A program made the translations under genes and the position numbers. DNA of 31,797 bases. It comes from Pelomyxa schiedti. Taxonomy: Eukaryota; Evosea; Pelobiontida; Pelomyxidae. The stretch covers positions 1 through 31,797 of the forward strand of contig JAHLWZ010000184.1 in the NCBI GenBank assembly GCA_020536535.1, written 5' to 3'. The notes beneath the pieces were generated by a model. It was not told where the DNA came from and searched no databases. It was given only the letters and a program-made list of their open reading frames with translations. Below are positions 1 to 11,585 of the stretch, piece by piece (within the stretch, counting starts at the first letter, position 1; the number at the start of each line of letters is the position of its first letter).

Positions 1-288
1 ACAACAAGCAAGACCAAGGTGGGATATTAATCGGGCATAAGGAAGAATACACGTCAAACCAGTCTGTGACCAAATGAGCCGTGGCCGGGTCCAGTGCCCT
101 CTTCAGTTGCCTCATTACTTCCCCACTTCATACGTAACCTCCATTGTTCCCGTCCCCATCCCCGTCCCCGTCACCACCCCTGTCGTGGCAGCCACAGCCA
201 TCACCATCATCATTGTAGCCGCCGTCAGTGTTGACGTGGGTGCGGCCTGCTCGCCATTTAGCATCGTCCATGCTCTGCTTGTGCATAC

Positions 289-316
289 ACAAAACAAAAC
301 AAAACAAAACAAAAAA
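289..316. repeat. CAAAA pentanucleotide microsatellite
   Basis: About five CAAAA units run in tandem and end in an A tract. It is a simple repeat with no coding sense and is likely to vary in length between alleles or read sets. Confidence 0.85.
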
Positions 317-1509
317 TTGACGGACGAGGCCCGAGGGAGGTGTAGGTAACACAAAATGACAAAACGAAAGCCAAGGAGCGAGCAGCTATTATAACCAAGA
401 GTTGTCCAGCATTGCAATGTCCCTGCACCCAGCAACAGTGCAAGAGGTTTTTTCCGTAAGTTTGGCTTCTCCAATTCGATTGTGCCCACAGGTTCATGTG
501 TTCTTGGGGTACCTTACCATACCTTGATCGCATGGTCCCTCAATAGACACGAAACACAGCACGCCACAGTATGTTTTTGGTAAACAATAAAAGGAAATGG
601 CCACCACATAGAGTAGAGCTCTATCGCTCAAATCGCAAGAGGAAAAATGGCACCAAGTTACTTTTTTGGTTAGTGGATGTTTGGCAATCAACGGACCAGA
701 CAGGGTTCCTGTTGGGCCTGTGTGCTCTAGGAATAGAACTCAAATGGCCCAATGTGGTTGGCGGGGGAACCTTTAGTTTTTTTTGTGAGGAGTGAAAAAC
801 TTACCATGGTGACAAGGTGATGGTTCCGAAAAAAACTGGTTTTCTTTTTCCTCTTCAGGTGTTGCAAATCCGGCATCACCGGGTTTGAGTGTAAACGACT
901 CTACTCACACTTGCAGTCACAATGGGCCACGTCACGAGCCACAGTTTGGTGGTCCTGTTTGGCCCAGGAAAAAAAGAGAAAAAAAATAGCTGGCTTCGCA
1001 AAAGAGATCTGATGAGAGGGTTCTTATGAAGGTGGGTGGAGGACTTTCTGTGTCTCGGGTTGCACTGCCCAACACAAGCATAAACAATCTGGTGGTGCTC
1101 TCCATTGGGACAGGGTCTATGCTGGGGGGCTGATGGAGTTTGCTAGCGTTCTGTGACTGGAAGTTGTCCCACCTTCCTTTTTCTGGAAGCCGGCAAATCT
1201 GAAGCTCCCTTTGCCAGCAAACGACCAGAAATGGAGTTTTGCCTGATTTTTTCCCCAGGGTGATTTAGGTTTTAGTGCTCTAGCCCCCTAAAATCCCAAC
1301 AAAAGAATTTTTAACCTGGTATCAAATTTCGTGGAAGCCAACTGGGCACAGATCTGATGGTCTGTAAAGGTGCATATCCAATGGGGAGCACACTTCTAGA
1401 CCCCACCTTCGAAAAATTCAAAGTTTTTGAATGGAAATAAAGTTTTGTTGTTTAGGGTTAGGTTAGAAGACGGTTGAAAAACGTGAAGTCAAAGTGCTAC
1501 GGATGCGGA

Positions 1510-1536
1510 CCCTGTTGGCTGTTGGCTCCAACAGGG
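1510..1536. repeat. 9-bp inverted repeat inside a 51-bp-spaced direct repeat
   Basis: CCCTGTTGG and CCAACAGGG form a perfect 9-bp stem around a 9-base loop. The left part of the element (CCCTGTTGGCTGTTGGCT) recurs 51 bases downstream at 1561, without the right arm. Function is unknown. Confidence 0.6.
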
Positions 1537-2082
1537 TACATATGCCAAAACAGATGCAGACCCTGTTGGCTGTTGGCTGCACACCATCACAAAGCCTTCA
1601 GGACAGAACCATCTTTTGCATGCAAGAGTGTAGAAAGTACAACCGGACCAAATCAACAAAAACAAAAAAAAGGTTTAGATTAGGTTTGGATAGTGACCAC
1701 CACACTGTGCTGGGGTGTTGATGGTTGTTGTTTTACTTGTGTAGTAAGGGAGAAAGAAGCCTTAGAACTACAGCAACACAAAGTCACCTCACCACACTGT
1801 GCCTGATTTTTTTGGGGTGGGAAGCATTGGCATGCTGCAAAGAGATAGTTATCTCTATTCTTCTTTCTGGGAAGGAACTGCTTGATGATGAGCATTTGGG
1901 ATCGGTGGTCAGGTTATCACCCCTTGAGTTGTAAAATAGTGAACTACTATGAACAAAACAAATTATTTTTTTCCTCTCCTTGGTTACAAAGATCAAGTGT
2001 GTTTAAACGCGTGGCACACAGGGCAATGCTGTCAACGCCGTTTAGCTTTCCACAACTTGGCATTAGATTTAGAATCGCTATT

Positions 2083-2520
2083 CTAAGCGTCGCTCGATCC
2101 AAAGTAGTAGCCGTCAATAACATCCCCCCTCTGAAGATTCGCGTCTGTCCTCAGACGTGCATACTTGGTTACCCAGTGCACACTCAACTGATCGAACATC
2201 TCCCCCCACATCGTGTTGCACGCAGTGTACCACCCCCTGCACACCAACAAGCAGGGGGCCAGTGCCACAGCCCTGGACACCCCCCCCCCACACCTGCCTG
2301 CCATGGCTGCCGACCACCACAAGGCCCCACAGCATGGTGTCCCTGATGTGGTCAGGCAGCGGCCACCCCACCAGCTCCTTGGTGGTTATTGTTACTGCTG
2401 CTGTGGCTGTGGTTGTGGTGGTTGTTTACCGCCGAACGTCGTGGATTTCGCTGTGCTCTCGGCGCGATCCTTCAACTTGGATTCTAACGCGCGTTATTAG
2501 CTTCGCGGCCATCATGTTGT
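2083..2520 (-). pseudogene. F-box-like protein fragment with a frame break at a G10 run
   Basis: On the minus strand a frame reads from near an ATG at about 2515 through a leucine/valine-rich stretch (LPDHIRDTMLWGLVVVGSHG) and then CLLVCRGWYTAC, a pattern like the F-box-type helices found in amoebozoan repeat proteins. The two halves are in different frames. They would join if the homopolymer at 2280-2289 (ten C on the plus strand) had nine bases. A stop follows at 2083. Upstream, an intron from the GTTCGG near 2436 to the AG before GAGCTG near 2385 would keep phase. This could be a real small gene with a homopolymer sequencing error, or a decayed copy. The family call is weak. Confidence 0.35.
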
Positions 2521-2629
2521 CACCTAAAGTTCTATTTCTATCCACTAACAAGGTTTTTTATTTTCACTGGTGTGGATGAAAACGCCAGCCACAATGGGCT
2601 GTGTGTGTGGGTTTTTAGTATCTGGATTC

Positions 2630-5600
2630 CTAGTCAAGGTTTGTGGGAGCCGCCACCACAACCTCATACACATCGACCTTTGCTTCTCTGCCACGGATTG
2701 AAACTTGGCCCATTGGGTGCGTTGGTATTCTGGCACCAACCATGTTGAACACACCCTCTGATATCAGAATCCTTGTGTTCAGCTCCCGGTTCAGCTGCTC
2801 AAGCCTCGCTGTGTTTTGTGAATTAGTGATTGGTTTTGTTGTGGTATACGGGTGGTTGTTGTTTGGTTATTTTATTACTTGGAATGTATTTAACGGCGCC
2901 GATGTGTAGATGGAGGAGTGAAAAGAGAGAACATTAAGAGCACACACCGGCAACGTTTACAGTGTCACCAAGAACAGTGTAATCAAACCTCTCTGGTGAC
3001 CCAAAGTTCCCAACAAGAACCCGCCCAGTGTTGATTCCGGCCCGGAACTGAACTTCCGGGAGTCCCTGTGTGATATTCAGGTTTGTGATGGAGCTAATGG
3101 GAAGGGAACCTTTGATGCATTCTCTTTGTTGAGCTTGTCCAATTCCTCATAACACCTCAGAACTGCCTTGACTGCCTTGAATGTGTGGTCTTCACAAGCC
3201 AACGGGTGGTTCCAGAATGACATGATGCAATCCTGTTACCCGAGTGCCGGTGAGTGTGTAAAAACTGGGAATAGAACAGGAGTACCCCAATGAATTTGTC
3301 AAGTGTTGCACCTTCGGAAATAAGAACCTGGCACATTCGTTGCATGAACAAGCTCAGGAGTGTAACGAGTGTGTTCGGTGCAAGTTTCTGTTAGTTTAGT
3401 CATCACATAAAAGAGAAAGTGGAAGAAGAATAACGGAACACACCTCACAGAGACTGGTGAAACCAACAACATCCATGAAAACAACCTTGGAGAAATAAGG
3501 GGGAAATTGTTGAATCCTGGAGGGGAAAAACGAACCGTGACAGTGTGCCTCTCGAGGTAAAGTGATGACATCTTGTGCTCCCCATCGAGGAGCTGCCGAA
3601 CGACTCCAGCCGAGACGTATCTATGACAAGGGTGTTAGTGAGTTTGGTTGCGTCATTTCTCTGCTACCTGCTGAAAGCATGGATTCCTTGTTTCATGGCC
3701 ATGTAATCGCGGAGCATGGAGTGCAATTCCGTGAAAACACTGACGGTTCTCCCAACTGGTTTGAACCTCAGTTGTGACAGGTTCCGCATGTCTGAAGAGA
3801 AATTAAGGGGAATGCTACGGCACCATACACACCTTTTGTGAGGTGTCTCAGAGGAATGACGAGAAGTATTGCCAAAATCGTGGCCAGAGCGACGCTCCCT
3901 ACAAGACTGCAAACGAACACAATGATGCTGACTCTCTTTCCTTCCTCGATAGTTGCCATCATTTCTGAGGATGGAATTGCTGCAACTCCGCACCACATCC
4001 GTTGTCCTGCTGCGATATCTGACAAAGAATTAAGACGGAGAAAAGCGAGTTCAACGTTGCATACGAGCAATTGCGACAGTGTAGGTGCTCCCATTCACCT
4101 TCACATTAAATTGCGTCTTATCGGTAACATTGGCACATCCTCCCAGGAGATCAACTTCACGTGCAATGGCCGCCACAACAGCATTGTCACTGTTATTGGC
4201 GAGAACAGTATATGAGCGCTGCGCTGTTGAATTTGGGTAAGGAATCATTGGAGGTTTGATGGGACAAACCGGTTGCGTTGTATGTGATAACACTTCCGTT
4301 GGAGGAACCAAGAAGAGTACCGTCCTGTGTTGTGACATAAATCACGTAGTCTCCTGCTGCTATCTATTCGTTCAGAGTGGGCAATTTGTACAATAAACGT
4401 GCAAATTCACGTACATCACGAAGATCATTCGATAGAGATGTGACTGGTTTTGCACCTTGAATGATTCCCAGAAGTTCCCCACTCGAGCTCATATCTGAAA
4501 TACATTTTGCCAATAAGGCTCTCAAAGCAAAAGGGAAAAAAGGGATCTCTTGGGGATGACAATACATACAAGGATGATAAGACGACATAACAACAAGGGT
4601 CATCAAAACGGATACAGCCTGCATAAGATGAGCCAAATAAATGAATCAGCGGGGGATAGAGAACCTTTCCCCAGTTTGGAACTCCACGCAACATGTCATC
4701 ATACACACCGTCGAGCATAACCTTGGAGTATGGCCTATATGAAACGGTAGCTATTGGGGCAGTGGACTTCACTTCCTCATTTGTTTTTGCATCAACATCA
4801 TAAAAGTTTAAACCATCAGTCGCATTGGTCTTTCGAGCACAGTTTGCCTTTTTGGAAATAGAAATTAGGACCAACAGATAATATGGGGAAAGGCCATACA
4901 GTAGATTCCCCCAAATTGCCGGTGCATATAATCGTGAGGTTTGGTGACCGCAGGTAGATTGATTTAATCCTGTCAAAGATATTGATACAGAATATTGGGA
5001 GTGACCAATAGCGCACGGTGAATTGATTGCAAAGTGAACATATCTTGGCCTCAATACACTGGCCCACTGGGCCCACGAATTCATGTCAATTTGCCTGTAT
5101 CGCACCCACTCGACCTGGGTAAAAAAAAAGGTGGAAACGGTTTTAAAAAAAAAGGCATTGCTTATCAACAATAATATTTTTTATTAATATATCCATATAT
5201 TAATTAATTATAATAATACCTCAGAAGCGAGGGTGGTGTCGACATCATTCACAAATCCAGCGACGATGTCGTGAACATTTTTCTCTAGGGAGCCCACGAG
5301 TTTGTTCGAGACGGCGTTTATGCTGTAATCGGCGCGATTGTGGGATGTCACCCACACAGTGGTGCACGGTGCCACGACAAGGGCAACCTGTTCCACAACA
5401 ACAGCAGCAAAAAAAAAGAAAATCAAATGGTTAGTGGAAAGCCGGGGGATCGGTCGTTTCATTTCTCACACACACCGAGCAGACGATGAGAACAACACTG
5501 AATGGGATTGATATCTGGGAACAACAGTCCTTCCTGTGGCGTGACCCTTTGCTTCCGCTCCTGAGCCCGCTGATCCTCCTGGCCTCCCTCATGCTGGCCT

Positions 5601-5832
5601 CGTCTTCGCACACCTCGTGTTCGTACTCCCTCGCGAACACACTCGCAGGTATATCTACAGTCACAAGGTTGCTGGCGTACGAGGTGGTGCTCATTGGTGT
5701 TGTGCACGAGTCGGGCCGCGGGATATTTTCTACATCAGTGTCCCGTGCCTGGCATGACTCACTGTTTTCCGGTGGGTCCCTGCCCTTGTGGAGTGTTGTT
5801 TGTTCTGGTTCAACCTTGTTGGCCCTTGGCAT
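2630..5832 (-). CDS. Transmembrane class III adenylyl cyclase with Cache-like sensor, 17 exons
   Basis: This gene makes a predicted 741-residue receptor cyclase converting ATP to cAMP at a cell membrane. Joined exons (minus strand order): 5832-5476, 5387-5220, 5114-5017, 4969-4900, 4847-4665, 4618-4570, 4494-4415, 4363-4270, 4223-4056, 4018-3833, 3791-3668, 3620-3536, 3485-3444, 3387-3286, 3232-3110, 3065-2948, 2808-2630; every junction keeps phase. Domains: a soluble N-terminus of about 105 residues, a first membrane helix, a roughly 320-residue outer region resembling dCache (YLRSPNLTII), a second membrane helix (about 449-476), a short HAMP-like linker, then the catalytic domain (from about 555). 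Both metal aspartates (FMDVVGFTSL; FIGDCIMSFW), the purine-selecting lysine (LDKFIGD) and the transition-state Asn/Arg (VNVAARLE) are present, favouring ATP over GTP. The start Met is the first clear one in exon 1; an upstream start is possible. Confidence 0.88.
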
Positions 5833-5920
5833 AGGTTGTGGAGTGCCTGTGTTCTGTTGGTGCTGGTGTTGTTTTACAGTAGTGTTTCTGTGTATGCAAC
5901 TTTCGTTTTGGAGTTTTCGC

Positions 5921-6401
5921 CAAAAAAGCACGTATGAACTTAAAAAAGTTTTCGCCACAATTAGGCCTAATGCATCTTTTTCTTTTGTGCGAAGCCGGTG
6001 GGAACAAACGGTAGTTCACGATGAATTGATGATCACCAGATCAGAAGATTTGCAAAGAACAGTTACATTGGGCCAGGGAAGTGCTGCCATACGTTGAAGG
6101 GCTTTTTTGTTTGTTTGTTTTGTCCCATTTTTACTTAACTTTTGCTGCTCAGAGGATCTCGCTTGTCTGTCATGGAGGGTTGTCTAAGATCTTGGATCAC
6201 ATATGTCGGGTTAGTATCGATGTTAATGTAATACAGAGCAGTGTGAAATGGTGGCAATGAGCACGTTGAACTGGAACTCGCAAGAATGGATACCTACTGT
6301 ACCTACGACTCATACGAGGGAGCGTTTGATTTGACAGTTGTAACTACGTTTCTGACGTAATGCGTGCAGGCAGATGCTGGAGAGAGCCCAGAGAAAGCAA
6401 A
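5921..6401 (+). repeat. 481-bp direct repeat, copy 1
   Basis: By eye this is identical to 6433-6913, offset by exactly 512 bases. It contains the presumed promoter, first exon (6286-6336) and start of exon 2 of the orphan gene, so copy 1 is a truncated 5' gene fragment. The lack of divergence suggests a recent event or an assembly or amplification artefact. Confidence 0.95.
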
Positions 6402-6441
6402 AGTTAAGTAAAAATGGGACAAAACAAACAAACAAAAAAGC
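6397..6441 (-). repeat. 45-bp inverted copy bridging the two direct repeats
   Basis: The junction between the two direct repeats is the exact reverse complement of 6101-6145 (and of 6613-6657), a segment inside each repeat. It overlaps the right end of copy 1 by GCAAA and the left end of copy 2 by CAAAAAAGC. This is the pattern expected from two template switches at short microhomologies. Confidence 0.9.
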
Positions 6442-6913
6442 ACGTATGAACTTAAAAAAGTTTTCGCCACAATTAGGCCTAATGCATCTTTTTCTTTTGT
6501 GCGAAGCCGGTGGGAACAAACGGTAGTTCACGATGAATTGATGATCACCAGATCAGAAGATTTGCAAAGAACAGTTACATTGGGCCAGGGAAGTGCTGCC
6601 ATACGTTGAAGGGCTTTTTTGTTTGTTTGTTTTGTCCCATTTTTACTTAACTTTTGCTGCTCAGAGGATCTCGCTTGTCTGTCATGGAGGGTTGTCTAAG
6701 ATCTTGGATCACATATGTCGGGTTAGTATCGATGTTAATGTAATACAGAGCAGTGTGAAATGGTGGCAATGAGCACGTTGAACTGGAACTCGCAAGAATG
6801 GATACCTACTGTACCTACGACTCATACGAGGGAGCGTTTGATTTGACAGTTGTAACTACGTTTCTGACGTAATGCGTGCAGGCAGATGCTGGAGAGAGCC
6901 CAGAGAAAGCAAA
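6433..6913 (+). repeat. 481-bp direct repeat, copy 2
   Basis: Second copy of the block at 5921-6401. This copy continues rightwards into the intact reading frame of the orphan gene, so it appears to be the functional one. Confidence 0.95.
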
Positions 6914-8143
6914 GAGTGCATCTCAGGAGTTTTCGCTTGTGGTTCAGGTATTCAAACCCACAAAGTCACTTTCCTATGGAGGTCGTCATTGGTATTTGAG
7001 TGCTCACACAGTTTGTTTGTATTTCCACATAAAAAGTCCACTCAAAACGGCAGGTGGGATCTGGATTCAATCCTGGAATGCAGAAAGGAACTGAAGATAA
7101 GTACGGAAACAGGCAGTTTCAAGGTTCGTTCCATTCTCCGGCTAGTAACAACATACTAAGATCACTTGCGTATTGCCCTGGCCCCACATTGTACAAACAC
7201 AGCATTAGTCTCAACTATCTTGATGGAACCACCGGTAGTATATTATTTGCTATTATTCCTAACAGGGAAAAGACTCCACTTGAAGAGAATACGGTGAGTA
7301 GAAATCTGAGTGCTTACGGTGCAGCAACTCCATGTTATTAGATATGCCGTAATTTTTTCTCCTCTAATATCTTAAAGTCCGAGGAAGCTCTTTTTCATGT
7401 AATGAGGGAACGAATGTAACGTCAAAGGGTATTCACTTGGCTGGTTGATAACTTTTTTGATTTCTGAGTTAGTGAAGGACATGATATGTGAAAATGTTTC
7501 TACATCCAACTGCGGCGACTGGCACTTCCGACTGGCAAATATGTACTGGGATACAGGTAAAAATCTAGTCTGAGTTTACAAACGTAACAAATGAAAAGAT
7601 CGGACAAACCCTTCTTCTTATGTGACAGCAAGGTTGTTTACTTTAACGCATCCCTACACAGCATCTAAAATGACTAGGTATCCCCCTCCCACCGCTGTTC
7701 ATAGTAGGCTTTGGGGATATTTGTTGTACCCCGCATTGAGTGCCGCATACACATTCGCGCCATCCGTACGAGCATTGTGGGAAGTCGCGCCTCCTCCAGA
7801 AGGTACTTATGCTCATACTTACTGTGCAACACCCTGTTGACTACAATGAACAGAACCAGAGGGCGAGTTTGATGTCACCATTTCGCTTATTCTGGAACAC
7901 CAAGTGCGATGCGCATCGCGAGTCAGTTGGACAAAGTGGAAGAGCGCTACGAGCGTTGCACACAGCTGCCGCGCATTCGTCGTATCGGTCGGCCCAAAGA
8001 CAGTGATCATTCACCAGCTGGTGCGTGCACACTTGATTTCGTATTTTTCGTGGATTCTCACTGGATCTCCAAAGGAAACTGAAGCCAGGGTTGTGGAACG
8101 ACACGCAATAGATTTCGTTGGAGACTTGTTGACATCCTCGTAG
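6798..8143 (+). CDS. Unrecognised 291-residue protein, 8 exons
   Basis: I do not recognise this protein. Phase-consistent exons are 6798-6848, 6882-6947, 7054-7293, 7378-7398, 7469-7556, 7629-7802, 7854-8020 and 8075-8143. The chain starts MDTYCTYDSYEGAFDL. A middle part is rich in aromatic residues (DWHFRLANMYWDT), and a hydrophobic stretch near YLLYPALSAAYTF could be a weak membrane segment or a buried helix. The last part is basic and ends DFVGDLLTSS. No signal peptide or catalytic motif stands out. Exon 1 and the start of exon 2 lie in the direct repeat, so the same start is present but cut off in copy 1. The UEV gene begins 136 bp downstream on the same strand. Confidence 0.6.
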
Positions 8144-8279
8144 TGAGATACTCCGAGGGAGTGCATCTGGTCTCAAAGTAATTGAACTGACAATTGGACC
8201 CAAAAAAAGAACAACCACACAAGAAAAAGAAAAAAAACACCGGTCGGTGCCATACAAACAGCATCGCGACTCATTACCA

Positions 8280-9105
8280 ATGGCAACCAACAAGCCCGTC
8301 GAAGTACCACGCAACTTCAAGTTACTTGAGGGTACGTCGCCCGCCTTCACTTTTAATTCATTTGTAGTCGCGACTACCTTGTTTCCGATTGTGGGACGGA
8401 GTTTTTTTTTTTCCCCAAGTTGTAGTAGTTTTTCTTTTGGTTTGTTGTTGGACCTGTGTCTGTGCTTTTGTTGCACAAACCTACAACCAAAACAAAACTA
8501 ATCAACACATATAATAATAGAGTATGAGATTGGTATTGGAGTGAAGCCAGGGTTGCCAGGGGATGGTTCAGTGAGCTATGGTTTGGAACGTGAGGATGAT
8601 ATGACCCTATCTAACTGGAACTGCACAATTTTCGGCCCTCAGGGGGTATGTGTATTATATAATATTCTTTTCTATTTTATTTTACACGGATTTATTACCT
8701 GCAGTAAAAGCCCCCAAACACATTGCCAATCTAAACTCCCACAGACCACATTCGAGGGCAGAATTCTGTCACTTAAACTCATTTGCGGCAAAGGTTATAG
8801 CCATATTAGTGTACAAAAAATACCCAGTCCAACTTTCATTCAGATTACCCACGAGTACCACCAACAGTGAAATTCGTCTCCAAGGTTAACATGAACATTG
8901 TCGATTCCCGCAACGGCACCGTAAATTCCCTTTCTCGTACTCTTGCCTTCGCGGTAACCCAATTAAGATTCTTCCGGCTTGCAGAGGGTACCAGGAATGG
9001 GCCAATAAATGCACTATTGCTCAACTCCTTATGTCAATACATGCCGAGATGAGTGCTCCAGCCAACAGGCGCCTTCCACAGCCTCCAGAGGGTGCCAATT
9101 TCTAA
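8280..9105 (+). CDS. Ubiquitin-conjugating enzyme variant (Mms2/Ube2V type)
   Basis: Predicted 145 residues, the normal UEV length. Exons: 8280-8331, 8521-8645, 8745-8793, 8844-8936, 8987-9105. The order of family landmarks is complete: VPRNFKLLEE, VSYGLEREDDMTLSNWNCTI, FEGRILSLKLICG, YPRVPPTVKFVSKVNMN and the C-terminal RRLPQPPEGANF. As in all UEVs the catalytic cysteine and HPN motif of active E2s are absent. By family knowledge it should pair with Ubc13 to build K63-linked ubiquitin chains in DNA-damage tolerance and signalling. The last intron (8937-8986) uses an acceptor with two AGs two bases apart; only the second gives the right frame, so this border is less certain than the others. 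Confidence 0.95.
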
Positions 9106-9287
9106 ACCAAACTACCATATCACCTCCTTTGCACTGCATTTCATTCAAAATATAGTGGATAAATACCTCGCACTTTTGCTCCACTAATCCTCAATTCACT
9201 AACCTTATATCATAGACACTACATGGTAATAACAATAAATTTGTCCTGATAGTTGAAAATAGGCCTTTTTTTTTGTTCCACGCACTT
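9106..9287. other. Short convergent intergenic region
   Basis: This 182-bp spacer lies between the 3' ends of the UEV gene (plus) and the M28 peptidase gene (minus). It is AT-rich with several AATAAA-like words (for example near 9234), which may serve 3' end formation. No gene is visible. Confidence 0.4.
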
Positions 9288-11585
9288 CTAGGATTCATAC
9301 AGGAATTTGTGTAGGTCATTCTGTTTTGTGAGTTGTTGCAGAACATAAGCAACAGCTTGTGTCTCGTGAAGAAGTACATCCTGATTTACGTTGGTTATAG
9401 TGTCACATGCTCTAGTTCATGGTTAAATGTTAGAAAGAAGAATTGCCGCAAAGAGATTACATACTGATGCAAACAGGGATCAAAAGCAACATCAGCTAGG
9501 CCACCAAAGGTTGCCCTTTCAGCGGATGTTTTAATTTGGTCTGTAGGAATGTTGGAGGCATAATGAAAAAAGGAAGCTTACTGTAGCCACCAGTTATCCC
9601 ATTGGCCGGAATGTTAGCTTTCAAGAATGGATCATAGTCCGAGTTTCCGGCAAAAGGGAAATACTCATAAGGAAGCTTGGATGAGTTCATGAAGGTCTCA
9701 AACAGTTTCTGGTTTTGTTGAGTAAATAAATAAGTATTAATCCACATACCTGCAACTTTGTGCATGGAGCTTGAAGTTCCACGGTTGGGGCACTAGAGCC
9801 GTTATGGAATGCATAAATGTAATTGGCTGACCCAAGCATGTCCAGGTTGATGTCTGTCAAATGTTAGTTTCTGAACCAGAAAGAAAAAAGCATACTTGCT
9901 CCAATGGTGTAGTGGTATTCACTTTGGTGCTACTTGTTGGTTAACAGAAATTGTTGGGTTGATTTATATGCAAACTTGGACGTAGTAGCTAGATCCAAGT
10001 AGTCCAAGCTCCTCAGCACCCCATAGAGCAAAAACGATCTTATTTTTTATATCTTTCTTTATCCTGTCAAACAAATGTCACACTATGTTGTGCAAAACAC
10101 TATGTTATTGCTTACTCTCCAATCTTTGCCGCTAACTCCAGCACAGCTGCTGAACCACTGTACAGAATTGACTTAGACTAAGGTAACTTAACCTGAGGGT
10201 ACCTTCCATTGTCATTGATTCCTGGCCCCACGTCATCACTGTCTAAGTGACCTCCAACAACAATAACTGTCTGGTTGTTCCCCTGTGTTCACTGAATAAT
10301 TGACTTATTACTTATTTAGATAGTACCATTTTCGTTTCAGCAAGGACATTCTGTGAAGTGGTATTGATATGAGTCCCCACAACCTAAAAAAAGCTGAGAG
10401 GGGCAAAAAAAGAAACCGTTGAGGTACCTCAAAATTCAAAGTAGGGGGCTGTAATGACTGAGAAAGAAGATACCCCTGTATAAAGGATAATCCAAAGGCG
10501 GGTATAGTACTTGTAACCCAACCAGAGACGGGTGCTGTGGTTCCCTCCGCATTATAAATAATTACAGCGATTGCCCCAGCTCTGGAGGAATTGTCAGAAG
10601 ACAGTTGGAGAAAGAATTGTACCGTGCAGCGGAACTTGCCTTGATCGTACGAGAGCAGACTCCGGTACTTACGAGTGCAATGCTGCCAGCTGAGACGGCT
10701 ATTTTAGGGTTAAAGGAACCACAGAGGGAAATGAGAGATTCAAAGGAGAACCAGTGTAGTCACTGTCATCACATCCGTTGTTGGCCACATTTGCAATCGT
10801 TCCTGTGCCAGCACCATCCGGGGACTCGGATAGAACGCTGAAATCGACAAGGTATTCGTAGGAGTATGTGCTTGGGGAAGTTTGTGCTAACAGAGGCGTC
10901 CCTACAACGGAGAACCAGCTTACATAGAAAGTTTGTGTGAAAACCAGAAGGTCGTCATTTTTTGAGAGCTCGGAGATAGCGAAATTGACAGAAGCATCAT
11001 ATCTATGCAAATGTAAGTGGGGGAAAAAAAGAAGAGTGAGAGCTTTACCCAGGGGTACCAGTGAATCTTATATTATTGTTATCATCAGCAATACTCTGCA
11101 ATGATTTGAGTGTTTCCATAAGAGGTTCAATTTCCACATCATCCGAAAGTTGTGTTTGATCGGATGTATTTGCGAGTGCAATAATAATGACTGCTCATTC
11201 CAAAGAACAACCAAAATGATAAAAGAATGTGAGGTGGAACCGATTGAAAGAACCCCTCCCTTTTGAAGCAATACACACTCATCAGTGCCACAATGAAAAT
11301 AGTTACAGCCAAAACAGCAACCAATGTAGCCAAGTACTTTCTCTTCTTTGGGGAGTATCTGAGTCCCCCCAAAACACCCCAAGAGGATGACCCCTTTCCA
11401 CCCCCACCACTACTAGCACTCCCATCAGTGTAATTATAACTCCCAGCCCTTGGGTCCAACTCCACTACCTATATGGTGTATTTCTGTTACTACAAAACAA
11501 ATTGAATGAAAGATTTCAATGTTGCATTACAACGCACTTCGTCTGTCGCTTCGCCCTCCTTGTGATGGTGATCCCCGGTCAACAT
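9288..11585 (-). CDS. Membrane-anchored M28 aminopeptidase with PA domain, 15 exons
   Basis: Predicted 530-residue zinc exopeptidase. Exons (minus order): 11585-11538, 11468-11279, 11190-11049, 11002-10752, 10698-10623, 10581-10428, 10383-10327, 10282-10203, 10157-10116, 10063-9976, 9929-9896, 9853-9750, 9708-9582, 9540-9465, 9411-9288; all phases agree. A 60-residue cytoplasmic tail (Gly/Ser-rich, then KKRK) precedes one membrane helix (about 63-86), making it a type II membrane protein. A protease-associated domain follows (AGAIAVIIYNAEG), then the catalytic core. All co-catalytic zinc residues are seen: His in GGHLDS, bridging Asp in GINDNGSGSA, Glu-Glu in WGAEELGLLGS, Asp in NINLDMLGS and His in DPCLHQACD. 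It should trim amino acids from peptides outside the cell or in a lysosome-like compartment. The first start codon is inferred; exon 2 needs the 16-residue exon 1 because it has no ATG. Confidence 0.93.

Larger units (their letters stand above)
1..2082. other. No supportable gene; low-complexity, repeat-rich DNA
   Basis: Only short open frames occur on either strand, none with a recognisable domain or a convincing exon chain. The stretch holds a C-rich pyrimidine tract (about 145-180), a CAAAA pentanucleotide run (289-316), and a 20-base direct repeat with 51-base spacing (1508 and 1559). It may be intergenic or contain exons of a lineage-specific gene that I cannot recognise. Confidence 0.5.
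5833..6797. promoter_or_regulatory. Divergent promoter region containing a duplicated block
   Basis: This 965-bp stretch separates the start codons of the cyclase (left, minus) and the orphan gene (right, plus), so it should hold both promoters. It is mostly made of a 481-bp direct repeat. Copy 1 carries a dead copy of the orphan gene's first exon (ATG at 6286). No specific promoter motif can be named. Confidence 0.5.

Noticed and set aside
4425-5171. A 248-residue continuous open frame on the minus strand as one exon
   Set aside because: Cyclase sensor-domain sequence switches frame several times inside it, with splice signals at each switch. Long open frames through short introns are by chance.
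7904-7926. A 23-bp intron in the orphan gene (and 21- and 25-bp introns in the PARP4-like gene)
   Set aside because: In each case another donor or acceptor pair gives an ordinary intron of about 40-70 bp, keeps phase and fits the family sequence better.
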